Shown piece after piece: positions 1-7,746 of a DNA stretch of 64,000 nucleotides. The notes under the pieces were generated by a model. It was not told where the DNA came from, did not search any database, and saw nothing but the letters and a program-made list of their open reading frames with translations. Every line of letters starts with the position of its first letter. The stretch's first letter is position 1. The position numbers and the translations under genes are program-made. Source of the DNA: Myxococcales bacterium (GTDB lineage Bacteria > Myxococcota_A > UBA796 > GCA-2862545); NCBI GenBank assembly GCA_019634415.1, contig JAHQVJ010000039.1, positions 46,497-110,496 of the forward strand, read 5' to 3'.

Positions 1-1106
1 ATCTCTCGGAGACCGAGCTGTGGTCCTCCATCGGAGTCCATGACGGCAGCGTGGAGCTGGTGGTGCCCAAGACGGAGCTCACCCGGGGGCTCCAGCTGAT
101 GGGGGCCGTGCTTCGCGATCCCAGCTTCCCCAGGAAGGATCTGAAGCGGTATCTGCAGGATCGCCGAGAGTTCTACGAGGTCACGGGTCCGGCCAGCCAG
201 GAGGAGGTGGCCGACAGCGCAGTGGCCTACGGCTGGTTCGCTTCTGATCATCCGTATGGAGCGCGCCCCGCCCCGAGCACGTTGAGCGCAATCCGACGCT
301 CCTCGCTGGGGGAGACCTACGAGGTCTGGCGGAGCACCGTTCCCTTGACGGTGTTGGTGGTGGGGGACGTGTCGATGGCGGAGCTGGAGCGACCGCTCGG
401 TGATCTGCTCTCTGGATTCGGCACCGCGGGGACCGTGCCCAAGGGGCTGCCCGTCACAGCGCCGCAGCGACGGGTGCTCGCGGTGAACATGCCGGGGCAG
501 GAGCAGGTCGCCATCCGTCTGCGCACGCCCGCTCCCTCCGAGGGGCACGAGGATCGCGTGGCCATGCGGGCAGGGCAGTGGGTGCTCGGTGGCCACTTCC
601 TGTCGCGCCTCAACCGAGTGTTGCGCGAAGAGAGAGGCTTCACCTACGGCTCGCGGGCTCGCTACAACAAGGGTCGCACCTGGGGAAGCTTCACGGTGTC
701 GGTGTCGGTGGCTGCGGAGAACGTGTCCGAGACCGTCGACGTGATCCGCAACGAGATCACCGCATTGGCTATGGAGGGAGCCACCCCAGAGGAACTCCAG
801 GCAGCCCAGCGGAGCCTCGTGCAGGAGTGGAACACCACCCTTCAGACGGCAGAGACTGCGGCAGACCGATACGTAGAGGCTCTCCGCGCAGAGGAGTCCA
901 TGTCGGACGTACGAGAACGGCAGACCGCCCTCGGAATCCTCTCGTCTCGAGAGGTTGCCGACGTGGCATCCGAATGGCTGGTCCCCGAGGAGGGACGAGT
1001 CTGGGTGTTCGTGGGCGACCGTGCGAGGATGGAAGCCGAGCTTGCAGAGGCCGGGCTCAGGCCGGAGTGGCTGAGTCCCAAACAGACCGTTCTTGGTAAC
1101 TTCTAG
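1..1106 (+). CDS. M16 (insulinase-type) peptidase, C-terminal part, 5' end outside window
   Basis: The reading frame is open from the first base, so this is the C-terminal portion of a longer protein; the internal GTG at 51 is probably not the real start. About 365 residues are visible. The stretch RLNRVLREERGFTYG, with an upstream GGHFLS, is the signature of the C-terminal (inactive-half) domain of M16 zinc peptidases and processing-peptidase-like proteins, which cradle the substrate in a clam-shell of two halves. The catalytic HxxEH motif lies in the N-terminal half and is not in the window, so activity cannot be judged. Many such proteins in this kind of bacterium are exported, but the signal region is missing here. 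It is followed after 20 bp by a coiled-coil membrane protein on the same strand. Confidence 0.85.
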   Translation, partial: LSETELWSSIGVHDGSVELVVPKTELTRGLQLMGAVLRDPSFPRKDLKRYLQDRREFYEVTGPASQEEVADSAVAYGWFASDHPYGARPAPSTLSAIRRSSLGETYEVWRSTVPLTVLVVGDVSMAELERPLGDLLSGFGTAGTVPKGLPVTAPQRRVLAVNMPGQEQVAIRLRTPAPSEGHEDRVAMRAGQWVLGGHFLSRLNRVLREERGFTYGSRARYNKGRTWGSFTVSVSVAAENVSETVDVIRNEITALAMEGATPEELQAAQRSLVQEWNTTLQTAETAADRYVEALRAEESMSDVRERQTALGILSSREVADVASEWLVPEEGRVWVFVGDRARMEAELAEAGLRPEWLSPKQTVLGNF

Positions 1107-1126
1107 GTAGATCTTCGGGAGGTCCT

Positions 1127-2014
1127 ATGACCGATGACGAACTGGACGACGAGAACACCGGTGAAGCTGGTGTCGTCGCCATGGTGCTGCCCTTCGCCAC
1201 CGCCATCGCCGCGCTCGTGTTGGGGGCTGTGCTCGGCGTGGCCATCGGGTGGGTCGCCAAGCCCTCCGAGAAGTCCGAAGTCCAGGTGCCTCGTGAGCTG
1301 ACCGCCGCCGAGCTGGCCGAGGCCTGTGCGCCCCAGCTCGAGGAGACGGTGGGGGATCTGGAGGAGGCGCAGAACAAGGTGGCCTTCCTCGAGAAGGAGG
1401 TCTCCGACCGCGACAAGCGGGTCAAGGAGCTCGAGAAGACGAACGCTCGGTCGTCGTCTGGAGGCTCCACGGGCGGAGGTGGTCGCGCCATCTCCCGTGA
1501 GCTCGCGCAGGCCAAGGCCGATCTGGCCGAGGCCCTCGAGCAGCTCGACATCGCACGCTCCGAGAAGGAGCGGCTCGTCCTGGAGCTGACGGAGACCAAG
1601 GAAGAGCTGGCCAACACCAAGGTGGCGCTCACCGATCAGATCGACAAGACCGAGCGCGCCAAGGAAGATGCACTGGTCAACAAGTGGTACCGATTCATCA
1701 ACCAGGCACAGCTCGACATCTGCGAGAAGGGTGGCCGCAAGAAGCTCGGGAAGTGCCGCGAGACCGTCCAGGGCACGCTGATGACCAACGCGCGGCGCGA
1801 CAAGTTCGCACACTGCGTGCGCAGCGGTCAGGCGATGCCGTCGGTGCGGGAGCTGGAGAAGAACGAGGCGCTGCCCGACTTCTCAGAGATGATCGACGAA
1901 GAGCAGAAGCAGACGCGCGACTGGTTCGTGATGCTGTGCGATCCCACGCTGCCCGAGCGGGACGACGGGTTCCTCAACGAGGTTCCGCTGCCTCCCACGG
2001 CACGCCGGAACTGA
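1127..2014 (+). CDS. Membrane-anchored coiled-coil protein, unknown function
   Basis: A 295-residue protein with a short acidic N-terminus, one transmembrane helix at about residues 17-42 (rich in Ala, Leu and Gly) and a long charged heptad-rich region (about 60-190) that should form a coiled coil, interrupted near residue 110 by a Ser/Gly linker. The C-terminal 100 residues hold four spaced cysteines and may fold separately. Topology suggests a short cytoplasmic tail and a large outer domain. I do not recognise a named family. The ATG at 1127 has a GGAGG-like sequence just upstream. It may share a transcript with the preceding peptidase. The function is unknown; a structural or envelope-tethering role is only a guess. 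Confidence 0.75.
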   Translation: MTDDELDDENTGEAGVVAMVLPFATAIAALVLGAVLGVAIGWVAKPSEKSEVQVPRELTAAELAEACAPQLEETVGDLEEAQNKVAFLEKEVSDRDKRVKELEKTNARSSSGGSTGGGGRAISRELAQAKADLAEALEQLDIARSEKERLVLELTETKEELANTKVALTDQIDKTERAKEDALVNKWYRFINQAQLDICEKGGRKKLGKCRETVQGTLMTNARRDKFAHCVRSGQAMPSVRELEKNEALPDFSEMIDEEQKQTRDWFVMLCDPTLPERDDGFLNEVPLPPTARRN

Positions 2015-2049
2015 CTGGTTGCGAGCGCGGCTCGAGGCGAGTCAGAGCA

Positions 2050-2068
2050 GCGCCGGCGCAGCCGGCGC
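2050..2068. terminator. GC-rich hairpin between convergent genes
   Basis: A perfect inverted repeat of GCGCCGGC with a three-base loop lies between the end of the coiled-coil gene and the end of the lipoprotein gene, which converge here. There is no T-run, so it is a candidate bidirectional terminator by position rather than a textbook intrinsic terminator. Confidence 0.45.
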
Positions 2069-2094
2069 GAGCCTGATCTGGCCGCGAGCGCAGC

Positions 2095-2802
2095 TCAGAA
2101 GAGCTTGACGCGCAGCTTGGCCTCGAACTCGGCGTCTTCCGACAGCTCCACGGTGATGATCGTGGGGGACTCGTCGAGCAAGGCGTCGGGCACCACCACC
2201 GATGCCACCGTGATCACCTGAAGGCTCGGATCGTTGTCCCAAGAGGCGGTCAGCGTGTCGATGGGGCCGCTGTTGTTGTAGGTGACCGGCACGACGTCCA
2301 CCAGGTTCGTCGGCTCCGTGCCGTCGAAGGTGTACTGCAGCCCCATGAGGTAGCGGTCGCTGCCGTCGATGGTGTTCGAGCCGATGGCGTCGATGAGGCC
2401 GTAGGGATCGGCCTCGTAGTCTGCCAGGTTCGTGCTGTCGGTGGCCACCAGCTGCTCCAAGCCGATCTGCACGCCGGCGGGGATGGGGCCGCGATCCGAG
2501 GTGACCGTGAGCGTGTCGACGCTCGTGAGCAGGCCACGCCAGACCAGGCGGTTGTCGCCGATCTCCTCGGCGATGTCGTCCCATGTGATGGCTTCGGTTC
2601 GCACGTAGACCGAGCCGCGGCATCCGGCGGGATCCTCTTCGACCTTGCTCACGACGCGGTTGCCGTTCTCCTCGACGTCGTCCTCGGATGGGTCACAGTC
2701 GAGGTCCATCTCGGGCAGCTCGCTCGCCACGTCGAGCTCGGCGGTCTCGGTGAAGTTGATGCACCCGACCAAGCAAGTCGTCAGCAGGGGGATGGAACGC
2801 AT
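2095..2802 (-). CDS. Predicted lipoprotein of unknown function
   Basis: A 235-residue protein. I chose the ATG at 2802 because GGAG lies 7 bases upstream and because it creates a lipoprotein signal peptide, MRSIPLLTTCLVGC, with lipobox LVGC (modified Cys at residue 14). A longer reading from 2874 would bury the signal. The mature part is acidic, rich in Asp, Thr and Val, and looks like a beta-rich secreted domain. No family is recognised. It is transcribed away from the zinc-ribbon gene upstream with a gap of about 80 bp. Confidence 0.75.
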   Translation of the reverse strand: MRSIPLLTTCLVGCINFTETAELDVASELPEMDLDCDPSEDDVEENGNRVVSKVEEDPAGCRGSVYVRTEAITWDDIAEEIGDNRLVWRGLLTSVDTLTVTSDRGPIPAGVQIGLEQLVATDSTNLADYEADPYGLIDAIGSNTIDGSDRYLMGLQYTFDGTEPTNLVDVVPVTYNNSGPIDTLTASWDNDPSLQVITVASVVVPDALLDESPTIITVELSEDAEFEAKLRVKLF

Positions 2803-2883
2803 GTGATCTCCAGGTGGTTGCGGCCGGTAAAGGATTAATCGCTTCCGCGCCGATCCGTGCAGGGGTGCACCCACCGTGAAACG

Positions 2884-3258
2884 CTACCTGAATTCGCCCG
2901 TGCCGGGATCCACGTCGGCTGCATCCAGTGCATCGGCCAGCCAGGGATCGTCGAGATCCTCCCGCGTGAGCAACAGCCGTGCTGCGGCGAGCCGCACGGG
3001 CGGTAGCTCCGACCACACGGCAGAGCCCAGGAAGTGAGCCTCCACCGGATCGATGCGCTCCTGCTCCATCCATCGGCGACAGCGGCTGCACGCCATCAGC
3101 GTGCGCTCCGGATCGGGCTCCTCTGGAAAGGGCCACAGCTCGAAGGGGCGAACTTCGTCGCGTCGATCACACAGCTCACACCGCCCCCGAGAGCGTCGGG
3201 TGAGGTGCTTCCCCAGGCGCCCCACCTGTGGGCGCTGCTTGGTGCGTTTGCGAGTCAT
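2884..3258 (-). CDS. PhnA-type zinc-ribbon protein
   Basis: A 124-residue protein with two CxxC pairs, CELC at residues 27-30 and CSRC at 57-60, which should bind one zinc. The following segment (FLGSAVWSELPPVRLAAARLL) has the spacing and wording of the N-terminal zinc-ribbon half of PhnA-family proteins (DSMWSEVPAVQV-type segment). Despite its name the PhnA family is not an established phosphonate enzyme and its role is unclear. The C-terminal domain of full-length PhnA is absent. The start could also be the ATG at 3276; neither has a clear ribosome binding site. No phosphonate genes are nearby, so no pathway is inferred. Confidence 0.7.
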   Translation of the reverse strand: MTRKRTKQRPQVGRLGKHLTRRSRGRCELCDRRDEVRPFELWPFPEEPDPERTLMACSRCRRWMEQERIDPVEAHFLGSAVWSELPPVRLAAARLLLTREDLDDPWLADALDAADVDPGTGEFR

Positions 3259-3321
3259 GGTGGAGGTTGCGAACATCCGGGCTGCAGCTAACCCGGCAAG
3301 TGGCCATGTCGCGCGACACGC

Positions 3322-4665
3322 TCACGCCGCACGCAGTGCGTACTCCCGAACATGCCGGTACAGACGAAATCGTAACGGTCCATCGGACGCCACGGGGGCG
3401 AGCAACGATCGATCTCGGAGATCCAGGAGCAGCTCGGCGACGACCTCGCTGTCGCCGCTGCCTCTGGCCTCCACCTCCGACACCTGGAAGGGTCGATCGA
3501 AAGAGGCACATCGCGTGAACAGCGTTCGTGTCGCATCCGACAGATCGGCAAACGACCACGACACGGCTGCATCCAGCGACTGGTGCCGGGTGTCGTGGTG
3601 ACGATCGAGGGCCTTTAGCCAGTGCAGCGAAGTCTGCAGCCGGTGCAGGGCCTGCTCGGGGGTCAGCGTCAGCAGTCGAGGGGCCAGCAGCACGATGGCC
3701 AGGGGCAGACCATCCACGGCCTCCACGAGCTCGGTGGCCATGGCGTCCGTCAAGGAACTCGACAGCCCCGCGCGGACCGCGTCCACCCGGTCTCTCAGCA
3801 TGGCCACGGCGTCCTTCGCCGGGAGCGGGCCGAGCTCCAGGCAGCGCTCGTCGGGGTGCTTGAGGCGGATCCGGCTGGTGGTGATCACCGAGATCGGAGC
3901 ACAGCGGAGCAGCTCACAGACGATCTGTGCAGTCAGCTCCGCCACGTGCTCCACGTTGTCGAGGACGAGCAGGGTGGGGTGGCGGCACTCCTGTGGGGCG
4001 ACCGGGAGGGTGTCCCGCACGAGGCGGTGGATGCAGTTGGCATCTCGTGCCTCCGCCAAGCTGCAGAAGTGTACGCCGCCTGCCGGGGCGTCCGGACCGT
4101 GGGCGATGCGACCCGCCACGTGTCGCGCGAGACGCGTCTTGCCGATGCCTCCGGGTCCGAGCAGCGTCACCCATCGATGGCGGGCGATCAGCGGGCTCAA
4201 GGCAGCCAGTGGCGCCTCTCGCCCCACGAATCCCGGATCGTCGAAGGAGGTGGGGGCAGTGGTGGTGACCGGGGCGATGAACCGGTAGCCCAGACCCGGA
4301 ACGGTCTGCAGGTAGCGGGGACAACGGCGATCGTCTCCCAGCGCTCGGCGCAGCTTGCGGATCACCTGGGCCATGCTGCTGTCGGTGACCACCACGTCCG
4401 GCCAGAGGCTCTCCCGCAGCTGGTCTCGGCTCACCAGCTGGCCGGGCGCGGCCACGAAGAGCGCCAGGGCCTCGATGACCTTGCGCTGCAGCGTCACCGG
4501 CTGGCCGTCGCGAGTGAGGCGGACCGCGCGCGAGTCGAAGACGAAGGGGCCGAACTGCGATGGCACGTCGCTCGAGGCGCTGGACAATCGACACTCCCTG
4601 CACGATCCCGTGCGTGATGCCTCCGGTGTTCGTGCCGGGTCCTCCGACCTGACGGCCGGCGCCAC
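3322..4665 (-). CDS. Winged-helix regulator fused to an NTPase (STAND-type)
   Basis: A 447-residue protein. Residues about 37-131 form an OmpR/PhoB-type winged-helix DNA-binding domain (FGPFVFD start, recognition region around VTDSSMAQVIRKLRRALG, ending PGLGYRF). It is followed by a P-loop NTPase with Walker A LLGPGGIGKT and Walker B LLVLDNVEH and a downstream ITTSR sensor, the layout of NB-ARC/STAND regulators. The C-terminal sensor repeats usual for large STAND proteins are missing. The start at 4665 is a GTG; a second GTG at 4566 would give 414 residues and begin right before the winged helix. It lies beside ppk2 and about 1 kb upstream of the divergent CO dehydrogenase operon, so it is a candidate regulator of either, with no direct evidence. 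Confidence 0.8.
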   Translation of the reverse strand: MAPAVRSEDPARTPEASRTGSCRECRLSSASSDVPSQFGPFVFDSRAVRLTRDGQPVTLQRKVIEALALFVAAPGQLVSRDQLRESLWPDVVVTDSSMAQVIRKLRRALGDDRRCPRYLQTVPGLGYRFIAPVTTTAPTSFDDPGFVGREAPLAALSPLIARHRWVTLLGPGGIGKTRLARHVAGRIAHGPDAPAGGVHFCSLAEARDANCIHRLVRDTLPVAPQECRHPTLLVLDNVEHVAELTAQIVCELLRCAPISVITTSRIRLKHPDERCLELGPLPAKDAVAMLRDRVDAVRAGLSSSLTDAMATELVEAVDGLPLAIVLLAPRLLTLTPEQALHRLQTSLHWLKALDRHHDTRHQSLDAAVSWSFADLSDATRTLFTRCASFDRPFQVSEVEARGSGDSEVVAELLLDLRDRSLLAPVASDGPLRFRLYRHVREYALRAA

Positions 4666-4710
4666 TTTTTCGAGTGCAGGCCGCCGACGGAGACTCCTCC
4701 GGGTCTTCGT

Positions 4711-5583
4711 CTACTCCTCTTCGAGGCGGCGCCGCATGGCCTGCAGCTGGTCTGCAGCCTCGTCGTCGAGGGTGGGGTAGCGCAGATCGAGGCTCTGCAG
4801 TGCCGCCACCGCGATGCGGGCCACCTCCCGGCGCATGAAGGGCTTGTCGTCCGCGGGGATGGCGTACCACGGCGCCCAGGGCCGACTCGTGGCGCGAAGG
4901 ACCTCTTGGTAGGCATTCATGTAGGCGGGCCACAGGGCCCGCTCCGCCAGGTCCGCCTCGTTGAACTTCCAGTTCTTCTCGGGTCGGTCGATCCGCGCCA
5001 GGAACCGCTTGCGTTGCTCGTCGCGGGACACGTTCAGGAAGAACTTCAGGATCACGGTGCCGTTGCGGGCGAGGTGCTGCTCCATGTTCCGGATGGAGTC
5101 GAACCGCTCTTGCCAGAGGGCTTCCCCCGAGGCCCGCCAGGGCAGGCGCTGGTAGCCGAGGTACTCCGGGTGCACCCGCACCACGAGGACCTCCTCGTAC
5201 CAGGATCGGTTGAAGACCCCGATCCGGCCTCGCTCGGGAAGGCGGCGCACGCAGCGCCACAGGTAGTCGTGATCCAGCTCCTCGGCGGACGGGCGCCCGA
5301 AGGCCGAGACCTGACATCCCGCCGGGTTCACGCCCGACAGGACCTTGCGGATCGTGCTGTCCTTTCCAGCGGCATCCATCGCCTGGAACATCATCAGTAC
5401 CGATGCCGTGTTGGACGCGTAGAGAATGCGCTGAAGCTCGGCCAGCTCGTCGACGGCCTCGCGAAGATGCTCCTTGAGGGTGGATTTGCTCGGCGTGTCG
5501 GCCGGCGGCGCGGTGGAAAACTCGTTGTGCTCGAATGTTCCATCGAAGGGGACCAGGTGGGGGCTGTCCGGCGCTCGAAACAT
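4711..5583 (-). CDS. ppk2: Polyphosphate kinase 2 family protein
   Basis: A 290-residue enzyme of the PPK2 family, which moves phosphate between polyphosphate and nucleotides. It has the Walker A motif AMDAAGKDST (about 68-77), the family segment SGVNPAGCQVSAFGRP, and the Walker B-like motif FNRSWYEE (about 124-131). The wording is closest to single-domain PPK2 proteins acting as polyphosphate:AMP/ADP phosphotransferases, but subclass cannot be fixed by eye. I start it at the ATG at 5583, with GGAG 7 bases upstream; a longer frame to 5691 would overlap the divergent coxD promoter and start codon. The intergenic gap to coxD is about 80 bp and contains the coxD promoter. Confidence 0.9.
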   Translation of the reverse strand: MFRAPDSPHLVPFDGTFEHNEFSTAPPADTPSKSTLKEHLREAVDELAELQRILYASNTASVLMMFQAMDAAGKDSTIRKVLSGVNPAGCQVSAFGRPSAEELDHDYLWRCVRRLPERGRIGVFNRSWYEEVLVVRVHPEYLGYQRLPWRASGEALWQERFDSIRNMEQHLARNGTVILKFFLNVSRDEQRKRFLARIDRPEKNWKFNEADLAERALWPAYMNAYQEVLRATSRPWAPWYAIPADDKPFMRREVARIAVAALQSLDLRYPTLDDEAADQLQAMRRRLEEE

Positions 5584-5622
5584 CTTCGACTCCACGAAGA
5601 TGCCCAATCTACCGCCTTCCCC

Positions 5623-5651
5623 TTGACGTGCCGGGCTGCAATTTCTATACC
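5623..5651 (+). promoter_or_regulatory. Sigma70-like promoter of the cox cluster
   Basis: TTGACG (5623-5628) and TATACC (5646-5651) are separated by exactly 17 bases, a near-consensus housekeeping promoter. Transcription would start about 7 bases later, only about 5 bases before the coxD ATG at 5663. No Shine-Dalgarno sequence fits in that space, so the mRNA would be nearly leaderless. Confidence 0.6.
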
Positions 5652-5662
5652 CACGGGACTTC

Positions 5663-6577
5663 ATGTCACACGAATCGTCGATTGAGCCCAATCCGTGTTT
5701 CGCGTCGCCAGACGAGGTCGTCTCGGTGTTGGGTGAGCACGACTACGTCGCGGGCGACGCGCTCGCCATGAGCGTGTTTCTAGCCCTCAAGATGGGGCGA
5801 CCCCTGTTCCTCGAGGGGGCTCCGGGGGTGGGCAAGACGCTGCTGGCACAGACGCTCGCCGCTGTCTTCGACACCGAGCTCGTGCGACTGCAGTGCCACG
5901 AGGGCCTCGATCTGGCCCAGGCAGCCTATGAGTGGAACTACCCCAAGCAGCTGCTCACGCTCCAGGCGCAGCGGGACGGCTCGGCATCTGCGGACTCGGT
6001 GTTCACGCAGGAGTTCCTGCTCGCGCGGCCTCTGCTCAAGGCGATCGATGCCTCGACGAACGGCTCCGTGGTCTTGCTGATCGACGAGCTGGATCGGGCC
6101 GACGAGGAGTTCGAGAGCTTCCTGCTCGAGCTGCTGTCCGAGTTCCAGATCACGGTGCCCGAGCTGGGCACCGTGCGAGCGCGCCACCGCCCCTTGGTGG
6201 TGCTCACGTCGAACCGCACCCGCGACGTGCACGACGCGCTGAAGCGACGCTGCGTGTACCACTGGATCGATTATCCAGCCCTCGAGGACGAGGTCGGCAT
6301 CGTGCGTCGCAAGGTCCCTGGGCTGCCGGACGGGCTGCGACAGCAGGTGGTTCGCTTCGTGCAGCGGCTGCGGCAGGAGGAGCTGCACAAGGTGCCCGGT
6401 GTGGCCGAGACCGTCGACTGGTCCGAGGCGCTGACCCACCTGGAGGTCTCGGATCTGGACGAAGCGGCGGTGGACGCCACCCTGGGGGTGCTGCTCAAGG
6501 CCTCCGACGACCACGCCCGCATGAGGGCCGGACTGTCCGAGGCGGTGCTCGCCGAGCTGTCGACGGAGGAGGGCTGA
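5663..6577 (+). CDS. coxD: CoxD-like MoxR-type AAA+ ATPase
   Basis: A 304-residue AAA+ ATPase with Walker A GAPGVGKT at residues 51-58, Walker B VVLLIDELDRADE, and a sensor region LTSNRTRDVHDALKRRC. MoxR ATPases work with VWA-domain partners as metal-cofactor chaperones. In Oligotropha the CoxD member is needed to mature the copper-sulfur-molybdenum site of CO dehydrogenase. Here it is the first gene of a cluster with a VWA protein, CoxG and the three CO dehydrogenase subunits, which fixes the assignment. The ATG at 5663 follows closely behind the promoter. Confidence 0.9.
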   Translation: MSHESSIEPNPCFASPDEVVSVLGEHDYVAGDALAMSVFLALKMGRPLFLEGAPGVGKTLLAQTLAAVFDTELVRLQCHEGLDLAQAAYEWNYPKQLLTLQAQRDGSASADSVFTQEFLLARPLLKAIDASTNGSVVLLIDELDRADEEFESFLLELLSEFQITVPELGTVRARHRPLVVLTSNRTRDVHDALKRRCVYHWIDYPALEDEVGIVRRKVPGLPDGLRQQVVRFVQRLRQEELHKVPGVAETVDWSEALTHLEVSDLDEAAVDATLGVLLKASDDHARMRAGLSEAVLAELSTEEG

Positions 6578-6582
6578 CGCAC

Positions 6583-7746
6583 GTGCCAGACTCCAGCGTC
6601 GACGCCGTCTCCTTCGTGCGCGCTCTGCGTGGAGCGGGCCTGTGTGTGGGGATCGAGCAGTCGATCGCGTTTGCGCGGGCGCTGTCGTGGCTCGCTCCCC
6701 TCGACCGTCGCAGCGCCTACCTCGCCGGTCGATCCACCTTGGTGGTTCGGCGGGTGGATCTGGCCACCTACGATGCCGTCTTCGATGCGTTCTGGTTGGG
6801 GCAGCCCAGGCGTCAGCCCACGCCCCAGGCCCCGCGTCACGATCCCGACAAGTTTCGTCGAACGGCGCTGATGGCCTACATGGCCACGCGGCCCGAGCGT
6901 GACGCGAAGGAGGTGGAGGTCTCGGAGCACCAGCGGGCCGCGAGTCCGCTGGAGCAGCTCCAGCGCAAGGACTTCGGGGAGCTGACCCCCGAGGAGCACG
7001 TGGCGCTGCAGGACGCCATGCGCAGGCTCCGCTTCCAGCCCGCGCGGCGCCGCACCCGGCGTCGCATCTTTGCGCGGCGGGGCGACCAGACCGACCTGCG
7101 ACGGGCCCTGCGCGAGTTCGCGCAGCGGGGCGTCGTGCCCAGGCTGCCGCGTCGGCGTCGGAAGTGGAAGCAGCGTCCCGTGGTCGTGCTGGCGGACGTC
7201 TCGGGATCGATGGAGCTGTACAGTCGCTTGCTGCTTCAGTTCCTGCACGGCCTGTCCCACCAGCTCACGCGTATGGAGACCTTCGTGTTCGGGACGCGCC
7301 TGACCCGAATCACCCCCGCCCTGAAGCTTCGCAACGTCGACTCGGCCCTCGAGGAGGCCACCTCCAGCATCCCCGACTTCGGAGGGGGGACCCGCATCGC
7401 CGAGTGCCTCGCCTCCTTCCATCGGGAGCACGCGTTGCGCGTGCTGCGCGGTGGCGCGGTCGTGCTCGTCGTCAGCGACGGCTGGGAGACGGGAGATGCC
7501 GAGGATCTGGGCGTGCAGGTCGCTCGCATTCGCGAGCGCTGCCACCGCCTGGTCTGGCTCAACCCTCTGATGGGGCGCGCAGGCTATCATCCGGCGGTTC
7601 AGGGAATGGCGTCTGCGCTGCAGCACGTCGACGATTTTCTACCCATCCACGACTTGAGGTCCCTCGTGCAGCTCGCAAACCATCTGTCGCGACTGCCTTC
7701 TCGGAGGGGCTCCAGCCGCGCACACGCGCCAGGAAGGTATCGATGA
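6583..7746 (+). CDS. coxE: CoxE-like VWA-domain protein
   Basis: A 387-residue protein of the CoxE family. The GTG at 6583, five bases after the coxD stop and downstream of GGAGGAGGG, is the likely start. The C-terminal half is a von Willebrand A domain with the MIDAS start VVVLADVSGSM and a later GGGTRIAE. The middle is a basic Arg-rich stretch. CoxE works with CoxD in inserting sulfur and copper into the active site of CO dehydrogenase. The gene's TGA overlaps the coxG ATG (ATGA), indicating translational coupling. Confidence 0.9.
   Translation: MPDSSVDAVSFVRALRGAGLCVGIEQSIAFARALSWLAPLDRRSAYLAGRSTLVVRRVDLATYDAVFDAFWLGQPRRQPTPQAPRHDPDKFRRTALMAYMATRPERDAKEVEVSEHQRAASPLEQLQRKDFGELTPEEHVALQDAMRRLRFQPARRRTRRRIFARRGDQTDLRRALREFAQRGVVPRLPRRRRKWKQRPVVVLADVSGSMELYSRLLLQFLHGLSHQLTRMETFVFGTRLTRITPALKLRNVDSALEEATSSIPDFGGGTRIAECLASFHREHALRVLRGGAVVLVVSDGWETGDAEDLGVQVARIRERCHRLVWLNPLMGRAGYHPAVQGMASALQHVDDFLPIHDLRSLVQLANHLSRLPSRRGSSRAHAPGRYR

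Noticed and set aside
5584..5691. N-terminal extension of ppk2
   Set aside because: It would cover the coxD promoter and start codon, and the ATG at 5583 has a better ribosome binding site.
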